Shown here: positions 7,576-14,733 of the stretch, one piece after another
Numbering within the stretch: the first letter of the stretch is position 1
Layout of the letters: every line of letters starts with the position of its first letter
Assembly (NCBI GenBank): GCA_964512305.1
Contig: CAZEIW010000025.1
Location: 1-19,071 of the forward strand
Reading direction: 5' to 3'
From: CAZEIW01 sp964512305
Lineage (GTDB): Bacteria > Pseudomonadota > Gammaproteobacteria > Burkholderiales > Burkholderiaceae_F
DNA length: 19,071 bases
Program-made: the position numbers and the translations under genes
The notes under the pieces: model-generated
The model's input: the letters and a program-made list of their open reading frames with translations, nothing else
Databases searched by the model: none
What the model was told of the DNA's origin: nothing

Positions 7576-8250
7576 ATGAAACCCAGGAGCCCGCGCGGAG
7601 GCTTGTTCGCCGCGCTGTCCAGCGTGGCGCTGCACGGCGCGCTGCTGCTTTGGATGCTGTGGCCAGGCACCATGCCGCCTGCGGTTCGTCCGTATCGAAC
7701 CATCGACGTGGTGCTTCTGCATGACCTCGCCGCCGTCGGCCGCGAGACGCCCACGCCCGCGCACATCTCCCCTCTCCCGCGAGCGGGAGAGGGGCCGGGG
7801 GTGAGGGCGCCCGCGCAGGCAGGCGCCCCCGAACAGACTCCACCGCCCCCATCCCAGCCTCATCCAACCGTTCCATCCGAACCCGCCGCGTCACCGGATG
7901 CCGAGCGCCTCCCATCCTGGACTTCGCGCCAGCCCGCCCCCGACCGATACGCGGCCCTCCAGCAACAATCGTTCGAAGCACAACGGCGCGCGGTCCTCGC
8001 CGCGTCGATCACCACCGGCCTGTCGAACGTTTCAGCGACCCTGCAACCGTTGTTGAGGACGAGAATCGATTGCGTCCGGCAGATCGACGCCTCCTTGCAC
8101 TGCACGCCGGAGCCCGAGGATGAAGTTCGGCCAGCCCTGAATCAACTTGCCAGCCTTGCGAGCGAAGGCCAACGCCTCGGCGTGCTGGCGACTCCGCTGC
8201 ACATCGATCTCGGCGGCGAACGCGACGTGACCATCCGCCTGGCCCCCTGA
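7576..8250 (+). CDS. TonB-like membrane-anchored, proline-rich periplasmic protein
   Basis: It encodes 224 residues from the ATG at 7576. An uncleaved signal anchor spans about residues 9-30 (LFAALSSVALHGALLLWMLW), followed directly by VRPYRTIDVVLL. This arrangement resembles the N-terminus of TonB/TolA-type energy transducers. Residues about 55-120 are rich in Pro and Ala, as expected of a periplasm-spanning linker. The C-terminal part (QQQSFEAQRRAVLAAS and two cysteines, in RIDCVRQ and LHCTPEPE) is not a recognisable TonB C-terminal domain, so TonB function is not claimed. Residues 64-78 come from a palindromic repeat read in-frame. The upstream frame stays open for about 1 kb inside the antisense of uvrA, but the anchor places the start here. 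It is transcribed divergently from uvrA. No ExbB/ExbD partners are present. Confidence 0.65.
   Translation: MKPRSPRGGLFAALSSVALHGALLLWMLWPGTMPPAVRPYRTIDVVLLHDLAAVGRETPTPAHISPLPRAGEGPGVRAPAQAGAPEQTPPPPSQPHPTVPSEPAASPDAERLPSWTSRQPAPDRYAALQQQSFEAQRRAVLAASITTGLSNVSATLQPLLRTRIDCVRQIDASLHCTPEPEDEVRPALNQLASLASEGQRLGVLATPLHIDLGGERDVTIRLAP
7766..7807. repeat. Palindromic repeat (40-bp family) in-frame in the TonB-like gene
   Basis: CCCCTCTCCCGC-GA-GCGGGAGAGGGG forms a perfect 12-base stem, followed by the conserved tail CCGGGGGTGAGGG that is also found in the uvrA copy. It is translated as ISPLPRAGEGPGVR in the proline-rich linker, on the opposite strand and in a different frame from the uvrA copy. 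Confidence 0.8.
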
Positions 8251-8525
8251 TCCGAACCACGGCTTCGAGAGGCACCGCGGCCGGCGGTCCCGTCAGCGCG
8301 CGACGAACTCCGGAATTGCGCGCCAGGACCGGGACATTCTTTCGCTTAATCGTCTTTAAGAGCGCTCCGGCGCGAGCCGAAAACCTTGTTGTCGGCCGGG
8401 CTTCCACACGCCGGTGCGCGGCTGGAGAAATCCATCCGCCACCTGTCGAGGTCGCTGGAGTTGACCCACGCGGCGGATCTTCGTGACCCCGCCGTCTCGC
8501 AAGTTTCCTCAGGGAAGGCGCTCAT
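8251..8525. other. Intergenic region upstream of the secreted-protein pair
   Basis: 275 bases with no supported gene on either strand. An AT-rich patch at 8339-8360 contains the inverted repeat CTTAA-N6-TTAAG (8345-8349 and 8356-8360). It is the likeliest promoter or operator site for the pair starting at 8526, but no confident -35/-10 pair can be named. No terminator follows the TonB-like gene, so read-through into the pair is possible. Confidence 0.3.
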
Positions 8526-8687
8526 ATGAAGACGGTGTTTGGATTCCTCCTGGTTCTGCTGGCCGCCTGCGAATTGTCGGCCTGCGGCGGCGGAGGCGGC
8601 AGCTCATCGACAACGACCACGACGTCGACCTCGACCGCGACCGGCGTCAAGACGCCGGCGTCGGTGGCCGTCGTCACCGCGAAGTGA
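8526..8687 (+). CDS. 53-residue Gly/Ser/Thr-rich lipoprotein
   Basis: The ATG at 8526 follows AGGGAAGG at a normal distance. The product begins MKTVFGFLLVLLAACELSAC, a hydrophobic signal with two possible lipobox cysteines. LSAC (Cys20) fits better than LAAC (Cys15). The mature part is a low-complexity string of glycines, serines and threonines ending in KTPASVAVVTAK, so it looks like a flexible tether and not a folded domain. It ends 10 bases before the next gene, and that gene has its own GAGG ribosome site, so the two should be co-transcribed. No known family is recognised. The confident signal, ribosome site and spacing make it a likely real small gene. It could act as an envelope partner of the large secreted protein, which is inference only. 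Confidence 0.7.
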   Translation: MKTVFGFLLVLLAACELSACGGGGGSSSTTTTTSTSTATGVKTPASVAVVTAK

Positions 8688-8697
8688 GGTATCGGCC

Positions 8698-10977
8698 ATG
8701 ATGAAGCACATCTCCCGCTTCGCGGTGTTGACCGCGATGCTCGCCGCCGGCGCGGCGGCTTGGTCGCAATCGTCGATTCCGGCGACGGCTCCGTACTACA
8801 CCGACCCGCAGAACGAATACGTGCAGGACCAGACCTCGGACGGCATCGCCAACCTGAACATGGTCTTGTGCATCATGAACGGCATGAACGCGGCCAGCCA
8901 GGTCAATGCCGGCCCGTATGTCGCCCTGGTCGACAAGAACAAGTGCGATACGAAGAGCCGTTCGAGCGCCAGCAATTCGACCGGCGGCGCCTCGGGCGCG
9001 ACCTCGGCGACCGATTACATCAACGCCGTCGTCGACGTCACGCAGGCGTCGAATGCCGACCCGATGTACGCGAAGATCTGGATGACGCTGACCGAGAACG
9101 GCCACGTCACCACCGTCTATGCGTACCTGAGCGCGACGCAGGCGCCCAGCGCGACCCTGCCGTACGGTGCGTTCCACCTCGACTACCTCGGCAAGGTCGG
9201 CGGCGCCACGCAGTTCAACGGCTTCATCGACGTCGGCGCCAGCTCGCCGCTGCAGTACCTCGAGAACGACACCAATGGCGGACAGTCGCCGAGCCAGACC
9301 GCGCTGGCGCTCTCGGCCAGCAGCTCGACCACTTCGGGCAACGGCTCGATGGCGCTGACGGGCGGCGCCACGTTCGACTTCGCGTTCGACGCCAGTTCTT
9401 TCGAGCGCAGGGACGCCAGCAGCAGCGTGCAGTGCTTCGACCGCTCGAAGGCCAATGCGAGCGCCTCGGTATGGAGCTATGGCACCTATAACCGCAACGA
9501 CGGCACGCGCGTCGACGTCGCGCACCCCGGCTTCCCGGTCACGGCGACCTATGGCAGCAACTCCTACTATGGCTTTGCCGGCTACTGGGGCATCAACTTC
9601 CAGGGCCTGGATCTCAATTCGATCCCCGACGCGCAGCCGATCCCGGGGCTGACGGTGACCGACCAGCGGCCCAATACCTCGGCCACCTACAGCCTGTCGA
9701 AGGTCAGCGGCAAGCTGACGATGTACACGCAGGTCCCGAGCACGCTGGGCGCGCTCGACGGCATCCCGTTCAGCTTCGGCGGCGACCTGAGCAACCAGAC
9801 GACCGGCAATTCGAGCGTCGCCGGCTGGAACAACTGGGTGATGCAGTGGAACCATGTCGGCCAGAACTTCACCGTGATCGGCGTGCAGAACTGCGGCAAC
9901 AACGGATGCGTGGTATCGAACCTGAGCCCGGTGGCGACCGTGAACGCCGGCGCGTTCGCCAACATGCCGATCAACGGCTGGTCGAACTCATTCGGCGGCA
10001 ACCTCATGATCCCGCCGACCGCGGCCGCACACGCCGACAGCGACGTCGTCTACTACTACACGCAGTCGACCGTCGTTCCCGGCTCCGCGGGCGCGCCGAG
10101 CAGCCTGCACTGCATGAACCAGTGCCTGACGGCAGCTTCGGTCGGCGCCTTCACCGGCGCCCCGAACCAGTCGCCGTACGACAGCAGCACAAGCAACCAG
10201 TGGTTCTCCGGCACCACCGCCGTCGCCTACACGTTCGGCGCGACGGGGCTGGTCAACGGGTCGACGGCCATGCTCCTGCCGCCGGGGACGCTCGGTTCGA
10301 ACAATCCCCAGTTCCAGAACGGCGTGATGACCGGCAATCTGTACGACGACGCGGTCTGGAACGGCGGCAACAACTGCCCGAACGGCATGGGGCTGCCGCA
10401 GGGCAGCATGTGCCAGCCGGCCAATCCCTCCGTGTACTACCAGTGGCAAACCGGGCCTAACCAGTGGGATCAATCGCTCTGGCTGACCCCGACCGGCGGC
10501 GGCAGCGCAGCGAGCTTCGACCCGCCGCAGAACATCGCCTACACGGTACCCACCGGTGCCGCGTACGGCACCTGGGCCGGCAAGAGCATCCTGCTGCAGT
10601 TCGACGGCTTCGGCAACCTGTTCGGGATCCCCGGCTACTGCGTGAGCCCGGTCGACAACTCGGTCGTCGACTGCAGCACGCCAAATTCGCGCTACGTGCC
10701 GATGTTCTCGATCCCCGACGGCGATGTCACGATGACCCTTCCGGGCTCGACGGCGACGCCGCTGATCGTCAAGGCGCTCAACGCCGAGTTGCGCCTGAAG
10801 AAGCTCGCGCTCAGCGACGCCGCCTGCACGGTGGCGGGCACCACGCTGCAAAGCCTGTCGGTGCCGACGACCGGCACGCACGATCCGAGCAACCCGGCGG
10901 ACTCGCACTACCTGGGCCAGGAACCGACGCCGGCATCATCGAACCCGAAGGTGATCGACGGCGTGGTCCAGCCTTGA
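8698..10977 (+). CDS. Large secreted protein of unknown function with 12 cysteines
   Basis: It encodes 759 residues from the ATG at 8698 (a second ATG follows at 8701), preceded by GAGG. The frame extends upstream across the small lipoprotein gene, but the Sec signal peptide (MMKHISRFAVLTAMLAAGAA, cleavage near AWS/Q) fixes the start. The mature protein is rich in Gly, Ser, Asn, Thr and aromatics, like an extracellular beta-rich protein. It has 12 cysteines, two of them paired as NCGNNGC and CMNQC, and no CXXCH, so disulfides are more likely than haem. No transmembrane segment, LPXTG, autotransporter barrel or catalytic motif is evident. The C-terminus is LRLKKLALSDAACTV followed by a Pro/Ser-rich tail. 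No family is recognised. Context is the upstream lipoprotein and, at 11008, a terminator that ends the unit. It could be a surface-layer, adhesin-like or electron-transfer-associated structural protein, none of which is proved. Confidence 0.85.
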   Translation: MMKHISRFAVLTAMLAAGAAAWSQSSIPATAPYYTDPQNEYVQDQTSDGIANLNMVLCIMNGMNAASQVNAGPYVALVDKNKCDTKSRSSASNSTGGASGATSATDYINAVVDVTQASNADPMYAKIWMTLTENGHVTTVYAYLSATQAPSATLPYGAFHLDYLGKVGGATQFNGFIDVGASSPLQYLENDTNGGQSPSQTALALSASSSTTSGNGSMALTGGATFDFAFDASSFERRDASSSVQCFDRSKANASASVWSYGTYNRNDGTRVDVAHPGFPVTATYGSNSYYGFAGYWGINFQGLDLNSIPDAQPIPGLTVTDQRPNTSATYSLSKVSGKLTMYTQVPSTLGALDGIPFSFGGDLSNQTTGNSSVAGWNNWVMQWNHVGQNFTVIGVQNCGNNGCVVSNLSPVATVNAGAFANMPINGWSNSFGGNLMIPPTAAAHADSDVVYYYTQSTVVPGSAGAPSSLHCMNQCLTAASVGAFTGAPNQSPYDSSTSNQWFSGTTAVAYTFGATGLVNGSTAMLLPPGTLGSNNPQFQNGVMTGNLYDDAVWNGGNNCPNGMGLPQGSMCQPANPSVYYQWQTGPNQWDQSLWLTPTGGGSAASFDPPQNIAYTVPTGAAYGTWAGKSILLQFDGFGNLFGIPGYCVSPVDNSVVDCSTPNSRYVPMFSIPDGDVTMTLPGSTATPLIVKALNAELRLKKLALSDAACTVAGTTLQSLSVPTTGTHDPSNPADSHYLGQEPTPASSNPKVIDGVVQP

Positions 10978-11007
10978 TGCCGGGCCCCGCATAGAACCGA
11001 AGAAGAG

Positions 11008-11034
11008 CGGCGGGCGCGGCCCGCCGTTTCTCTT
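11008..11034 (+). terminator. Rho-independent terminator after the secreted-protein pair
   Basis: CGGCGGGC (11008-11015), loop GCG, and GCCCGCCG (11019-11026) form a perfect 8-base GC stem followed by TTTCTCTT. It begins 30 bases after the stop at 10977. The convergent amidohydrolase gene ends at 11062 on the other strand, and the 5' flank GAAGAAGAG gives a partial U-rich tail on that strand, so it may work in both directions. Confidence 0.8.
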
Positions 11035-11061
11035 GGTGCACCTCGCCGCGCTCGTCCGCTT

Positions 11062-12255
11062 TCAGGCGTTCGCCAGAAACCGCTCCGCCAGCCGCACCCA
11101 GAACGACGCCCCGATCGGGATCAGCTCGTCGTTGAAGTCGAAGGATGCGTTGTGCAGCGTGCACGGCCCTGCGCCGTGGCCGGGGTCGCGGTGCGTGCCT
11201 TCGCCGTTGCCGATGAAAAGATAGGCGCCGGGCCTGACCTTCAGCATGAACGAGAAGTCTTCGGAGCCGAGCGTCGGCTCCTTGTTGCGCATGACGTTTT
11301 CCGGGCCGACCACCGCGTCGGCGACCGTGGCCGCGAATTCCGCCTCGCGCGCGTGATTGACGGTTGGCGGATAGTTCCAGACGAAGTCGACCTCGGCGGC
11401 GGCGCCGTGCGCTTCGGCGGTCGACCCGGCGATGCGGCGGATCCGCTCCTCGAACAGCGCCGTCACCTCGTCGCCGAAGGTCCGCACCGTGCCACTGATG
11501 GTCGCCCGGTCGGGGATCACGTTGGTCGCATCGCCGGCGTGGATCATCGTCACCGACAGCACCGCGGCGTCGATCGGCTTCTTCGAGCGGGTCACGATGC
11601 CCTGCAGGCCTTGCACGATCTGGACCGCGACGAATACCGGGTCGACGCCCAGGTGGGGCAGCGCCGCGTGCGCGCCGCGGCCGATGACGCGGATCTCGAA
11701 TTCGTTGCTCGACGCCATCGCCGGGCCGCTCGCGACCCCGATCGTGCCGGCCTTGGAGCCGGGCCAGTTGTGCATCCCGAACACGGCGTCGCAGGGGAAG
11801 CGGTCGAACAGCCCGTCGTCGATCATCTTCTGCGCGCCGGCGCCGCCTTCCTCGGCGGGCTGGAAGATCAGCACCACGGTGCCGGCGAACGGGCGCTGCT
11901 CGGCGAGGTGCCGGGCGGCGGCCAGCAGCATCGCGGTGTGGCCGTCATGGCCGCAGGCGTGCATCTTGCCGGCGAACGTCGAGCGGTGCGCGAACTGGTT
12001 CTGCTCCTGGATTGGCAGGGCGTCCATGTCGGCGCGCAGGCCGATCGAGCGCCGCGAGCTGCCGTTGCGGATCACGCCGACGACGCCGGTTCCTCCGATG
12101 CCCCGATGAACCTCGATGCCCCAGCTTTCGAGCGTTCGGGCGACCAGCGCGCTCGTGCGCTGCTCCTCGAAGCGAAGCTCAGGATGCGCATGGATGTCGC
12201 GCCGGATCGATTGGATTTCAGCGCGTCGCGTGACGATGCTGTCGATCAGAGTCAT
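11062..12255 (-). CDS. M20D family amidohydrolase / carboxypeptidase (hippurate hydrolase-like)
   Basis: It encodes 397 residues, the usual length for M20D zinc-dependent amidohydrolases. These hydrolyse N-acyl amino acids or related amides (hippurate, N-acetyl amino acids, indole-acetyl conjugates) in the cytoplasm. The fold starts with RRDIHAHPELRFEEQRTS. Metal-ligand motifs are all present: LRADMDALPI (70s), MHACGHDGHTA (Cys101, His103), FQPAEEGGAGA (Glu135/136), FGMHNWP (His162) and CTLHNASFDFND (His368). The dimerisation domain carries GRGAHAALPHLGVDP. No signal peptide is seen. The ATG at 12255 is chosen by homology; the ribosome site is weak. The gene follows ccmI on the same strand but a palindrome separates them, and nothing links it functionally to cytochrome maturation. 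The exact substrate cannot be read from the sequence. Confidence 0.9.
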   Translation of the reverse strand: MTLIDSIVTRRAEIQSIRRDIHAHPELRFEEQRTSALVARTLESWGIEVHRGIGGTGVVGVIRNGSSRRSIGLRADMDALPIQEQNQFAHRSTFAGKMHACGHDGHTAMLLAAARHLAEQRPFAGTVVLIFQPAEEGGAGAQKMIDDGLFDRFPCDAVFGMHNWPGSKAGTIGVASGPAMASSNEFEIRVIGRGAHAALPHLGVDPVFVAVQIVQGLQGIVTRSKKPIDAAVLSVTMIHAGDATNVIPDRATISGTVRTFGDEVTALFEERIRRIAGSTAEAHGAAAEVDFVWNYPPTVNHAREAEFAATVADAVVGPENVMRNKEPTLGSEDFSFMLKVRPGAYLFIGNGEGTHRDPGHGAGPCTLHNASFDFNDELIPIGASFWVRLAERFLANA

Positions 12256-12298
12256 GGCATTGGCCCGCAGGGACGGGGAGGGCCGATGTTACTGCATC

Positions 12299-12336
12299 AA
12301 ATCTCCCCTCTCCCGCGAGCGGGAGAGGGGAGATTT
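12299..12336. repeat. Perfect 38-bp palindrome at the ccmI 3' end; possible terminator
   Basis: AAATCTCCCCTCTCCCGC, then GA, then its exact complement form an 18-base perfect stem. It starts one base after the ccmI stop codon. The GC-rich core belongs to the same family as the repeats in uvrA and the TonB-like gene. Here it is flanked by A and T runs, as in a bidirectional terminator. It lies between ccmI and the amidohydrolase and could end the ccm transcript or stabilise its 3' end. Confidence 0.75.
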
Positions 12337-12337
12337 G

Positions 12338-13654
12338 CTAGGGCACGACCTGATCGATCTCCACGTCGATGCCGCTCGATCCGACCTTGACCGGCTTGCT
12401 GAACCCCTGAAGGTCGCCGCTCGCCGCGATCGCGTTGCCGCTCTTCGAGACGCGCGCGCCGATGACCACCGGCGAGTACTTGGAGAGCGTCAGGTCCGGC
12501 ATCATCGCCATCGTATCGTCGAGCGCGAACTGGATCGGCAGGTCCTTGACCTGCCGCCGCATCAGGGCCAGCGGCATGCGGGGGCCCTGTGCGGCGCGCG
12601 CGAAGACGAACACCGTGTCGGTGGGCGCCGCCTTGGCGGCGAGCGCGGGCGCGAGCTTGACCTGGCCGCGAACGACCGCGCTGCCCGCGTTCGCGGCCGC
12701 GGCGCCGGCTCCGGCCGGCGTTTCCGGCTCGGCGGCCTGCGCGTCGCTGGCCAGCACCGGCGCCGGCGTCGGCTTGTCGCCGGCCAGCTGGTGCGCTTCC
12801 GCGATGCTCGTCTGCAGCGTCTTCGAGAACTCGGGATCGTTGGGCGCGGCCGCCAGCGCGTGTTCCCACAACGAGGCCGCCTTGTGGTAGTCCTTGTGAT
12901 CGAATGCGTCCGTGCCCGCGAGCGCGAGCGCCTTGACGTCCTTGGGATCGAGCGCGAGCGCCTTCGCGATCAGCTTCATCGGCTCGCCGTCGAGGCGCTG
13001 GTTGTTGATCATCGCCATCGCGTCGGCGTAGTCGGCGAACAGCCGCGCGTCGGTGGGTTTCAGCTCGGCCGCCTTCGCATAGGCGTCGACCGCCTGCGGG
13101 AACTGGCGCGTGTAGGCGTAGGAGCGCGCCAGCATCGCCCATGCGTCGCCGTCGCCGGGATTCTGCTTGGTTGCCGCGACCAGCCCCTTGATCATCTTCT
13201 GGACCTGGTCGTTGGTCAGCGGCTTGGCCCCGCCCTGAGCCTGGCCCGAGGCCTGCGCGTCGCCGCCGCCGGCCTCGCCCGCCGGCGCGAGCGCCTCCGG
13301 GGTGCCCAGCTGCATGTAGAGCAGGATCGGGAGCACGAGCACCAGCGCGCCCAGCAGGATCGCGGTGAGAGTCGCCCGCGGCGCGGGCGCCGGGCCGCTG
13401 TCGGTCGTCGCGACCTCCTCGAGCAGCCGGCGCTCGAGCTCGCGCTTGTTCTGTTCGAACTGCGCGGCATCGACCGTGCCGCCCTTGCGCTCGGCCTCGA
13501 GCTCGTGGAACTGGTCGCGATACACGGACACGATCGCAGCCGCGCGCCTGGCGCCCGGCTTGCCGCGCCGCCGCAGCAGCGGCCAGAGGATGAACGACAG
13601 GCCGATCGCCAGCAGCGCAACGGCGGCGAGGAGGAATCCGGGGAATCCGGTCAT
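12338..13654 (-). CDS. ccmI: Cytochrome c maturation protein CcmI (apocytochrome chaperone)
   Basis: It encodes 438 residues. CcmI binds unfolded apocytochrome c and delivers it to the CcmF/CcmH haem ligation complex at the periplasmic side of the inner membrane. Two transmembrane segments lie at about 5-25 and 96-114. The cytoplasmic loop between them contains VYRDQFHELEAERKGGTVDAAQFE, typical of CcmI N-termini. A TPR domain follows at about 145-290 (for example GDAWAMLARSYAYTRQFPQA), then an Ala/Pro linker, then a C-terminal beta domain at about 325-438 (VVRGQVKLAPAL, VFVFARAAQGPRMPLA). Its ATG overlaps the ccmH stop as ATGA, so translation is probably coupled. The frame runs upstream into ccmH, but the overlap start is the homologous one. 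It is the last gene of the cluster and ends at the palindrome. Confidence 0.92.
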   Translation of the reverse strand: MTGFPGFLLAAVALLAIGLSFILWPLLRRRGKPGARRAAAIVSVYRDQFHELEAERKGGTVDAAQFEQNKRELERRLLEEVATTDSGPAPAPRATLTAILLGALVLVLPILLYMQLGTPEALAPAGEAGGGDAQASGQAQGGAKPLTNDQVQKMIKGLVAATKQNPGDGDAWAMLARSYAYTRQFPQAVDAYAKAAELKPTDARLFADYADAMAMINNQRLDGEPMKLIAKALALDPKDVKALALAGTDAFDHKDYHKAASLWEHALAAAPNDPEFSKTLQTSIAEAHQLAGDKPTPAPVLASDAQAAEPETPAGAGAAAANAGSAVVRGQVKLAPALAAKAAPTDTVFVFARAAQGPRMPLALMRRQVKDLPIQFALDDTMAMMPDLTLSKYSPVVIGARVSKSGNAIAASGDLQGFSKPVKVGSSGIDVEIDQVVP

Positions 13655-14139
13655 GACAGCCCGCCCTGTTCGACTTCGTCGTTGAGCAGGTGCTGCGCGC
13701 GCTGCTCGTCGGAAGCCGACAGCGGCGCCTCGGCGATGCGCGCGCGGCGGCGCTTCAGCGTCACGAACAGCGCCACCAGGCCGACGACCATCAGCAGTCC
13801 CGGGCCGAACCACAGCAGCGCGGTGGTCGTCTTCAGCGGCGGCCGGTACAGCACGAAGTCGCCATAGCGCGCCACCAGGTATTGCTTGATCTGCTCGTCG
13901 GTCTGCCCCTGCCGTATCAGCTCGCGGATCTCGTTGCGCAGGTCGGCTGCCAGTTCGGCATGGGAGTCCGCCAGCGTCTGGTTCTGGCAGACCAGGCACC
14001 GCAGTTCCTCGGCGAGCGTGCTCAGGCGCTTCTCGACCGCCGGGTCGCCGACGGGTTCCGCCTCCTTCGCGGCAACCTGCGCCTGCAGCAGCAGGGCGCC
14101 GAACAGGCACGCGAGAAGGGTCGACAGAAGCTTGTTCAT
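13651..14139 (-). CDS. ccmH: Cytochrome c maturation protein CcmH (thiol-disulfide subunit)
   Basis: It encodes 162 residues from the ATG at 14139; a longer in-frame start at 14175 would spoil the signal peptide. The signal peptide covers about residues 1-24. The periplasmic domain carries the diagnostic EELRCLVCQNQTLADSHAELA with the redox pair Cys48/Cys51. A C-terminal membrane anchor lies at about 106-127, followed by KRRRAR. CcmH keeps the apocytochrome CXXCH cysteines reduced for haem attachment and works with CcmG, CcmF and CcmI. This is the short form (CcmL/CycL type) with the TPR domain in a separate gene, which is ccmI here. It lies 19 bases after ccmG and overlaps ccmI by four bases. 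Confidence 0.95.
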   Translation of the reverse strand: MNKLLSTLLACLFGALLLQAQVAAKEAEPVGDPAVEKRLSTLAEELRCLVCQNQTLADSHAELAADLRNEIRELIRQGQTDEQIKQYLVARYGDFVLYRPPLKTTTALLWFGPGLLMVVGLVALFVTLKRRRARIAEAPLSASDEQRAQHLLNDEVEQGGLS

Positions 14140-14158
14140 GGGTTCGTTCTTGCGGCGA

Positions 14159-14710
14159 TCAAGCGGCGGCGGCATTCAGTTTCTGGCACAGCGGGATGAT
14201 CTTGTCGTGCAGGACCTCGGGAGTGATCGGGCCGATCTGCTTGTAGCGGATGGTGCCGCTCTTGTCGATCACGTAGGTCTCGGGAACGCCGTAGACGCCG
14301 TAGTCGATCCCGACCCTGCCGTCGCCGTCGAAAAGCGAGGCCTGGTAGGGGTTGCCGAACTGGCCGAGCCACTTCAGCGCTTCCTCGCGCGTGTCCTTGT
14401 AGTCGAGGCCGTAGATCGGCACGACGCCGCTCTTCGCGAACTCGACCAGCAGCGGATGCTCCTCGCGGCACGACACGCACCAGGAAGCGAACACGTTGAG
14501 CAGGTACACCTTGCCCAGCAGGTCCTGCCTGGACACCGTCCTTTCGGGCGCCGCGACCTCGGTCAGCCGGAACGCGGGCGCCGGCTTGCCGATCAGCGGC
14601 GACGGCACTTCCTTCGGGTCGAGCCACAGGCCGCGGGCCAGGAATGCGACCATCACCGCGAACACGAGCAGCGGGACCAGGAAGCGGCCGATCGAGAGCA
14701 GACGCGACAT
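14159..14710 (-). CDS. ccmG: Thiol:disulfide interchange protein CcmG (DsbE)
   Basis: It encodes 183 residues, the usual size. A single N-terminal anchor (about 7-27) tethers a periplasmic thioredoxin fold. The active site is FASWCVSCREEHP (Cys78, Cys81) and the cis-proline loop is GVPETYVID (Pro143), both hallmarks of CcmG/DsbE. It reduces CcmH or the apocytochrome before haem ligation. The ATG at 14710 follows CGGAG at a suitable distance. It starts 23 bases after the ccmF stop. One extra cysteine (Cys175) sits near the C-terminus, outside the active site. Confidence 0.95.
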   Translation of the reverse strand: MSRLLSIGRFLVPLLVFAVMVAFLARGLWLDPKEVPSPLIGKPAPAFRLTEVAAPERTVSRQDLLGKVYLLNVFASWCVSCREEHPLLVEFAKSGVVPIYGLDYKDTREEALKWLGQFGNPYQASLFDGDGRVGIDYGVYGVPETYVIDKSGTIRYKQIGPITPEVLHDKIIPLCQKLNAAAA

Positions 14711-14733
14711 CTTCGTGAACTCCGGCAGGGGCG

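Noticed and set aside
11152..12390. A 412-codon plus-strand frame opposite the amidohydrolase
   Set aside because: It is a shadow of the M20D gene, whose metal-ligand motifs are complete on the minus strand.
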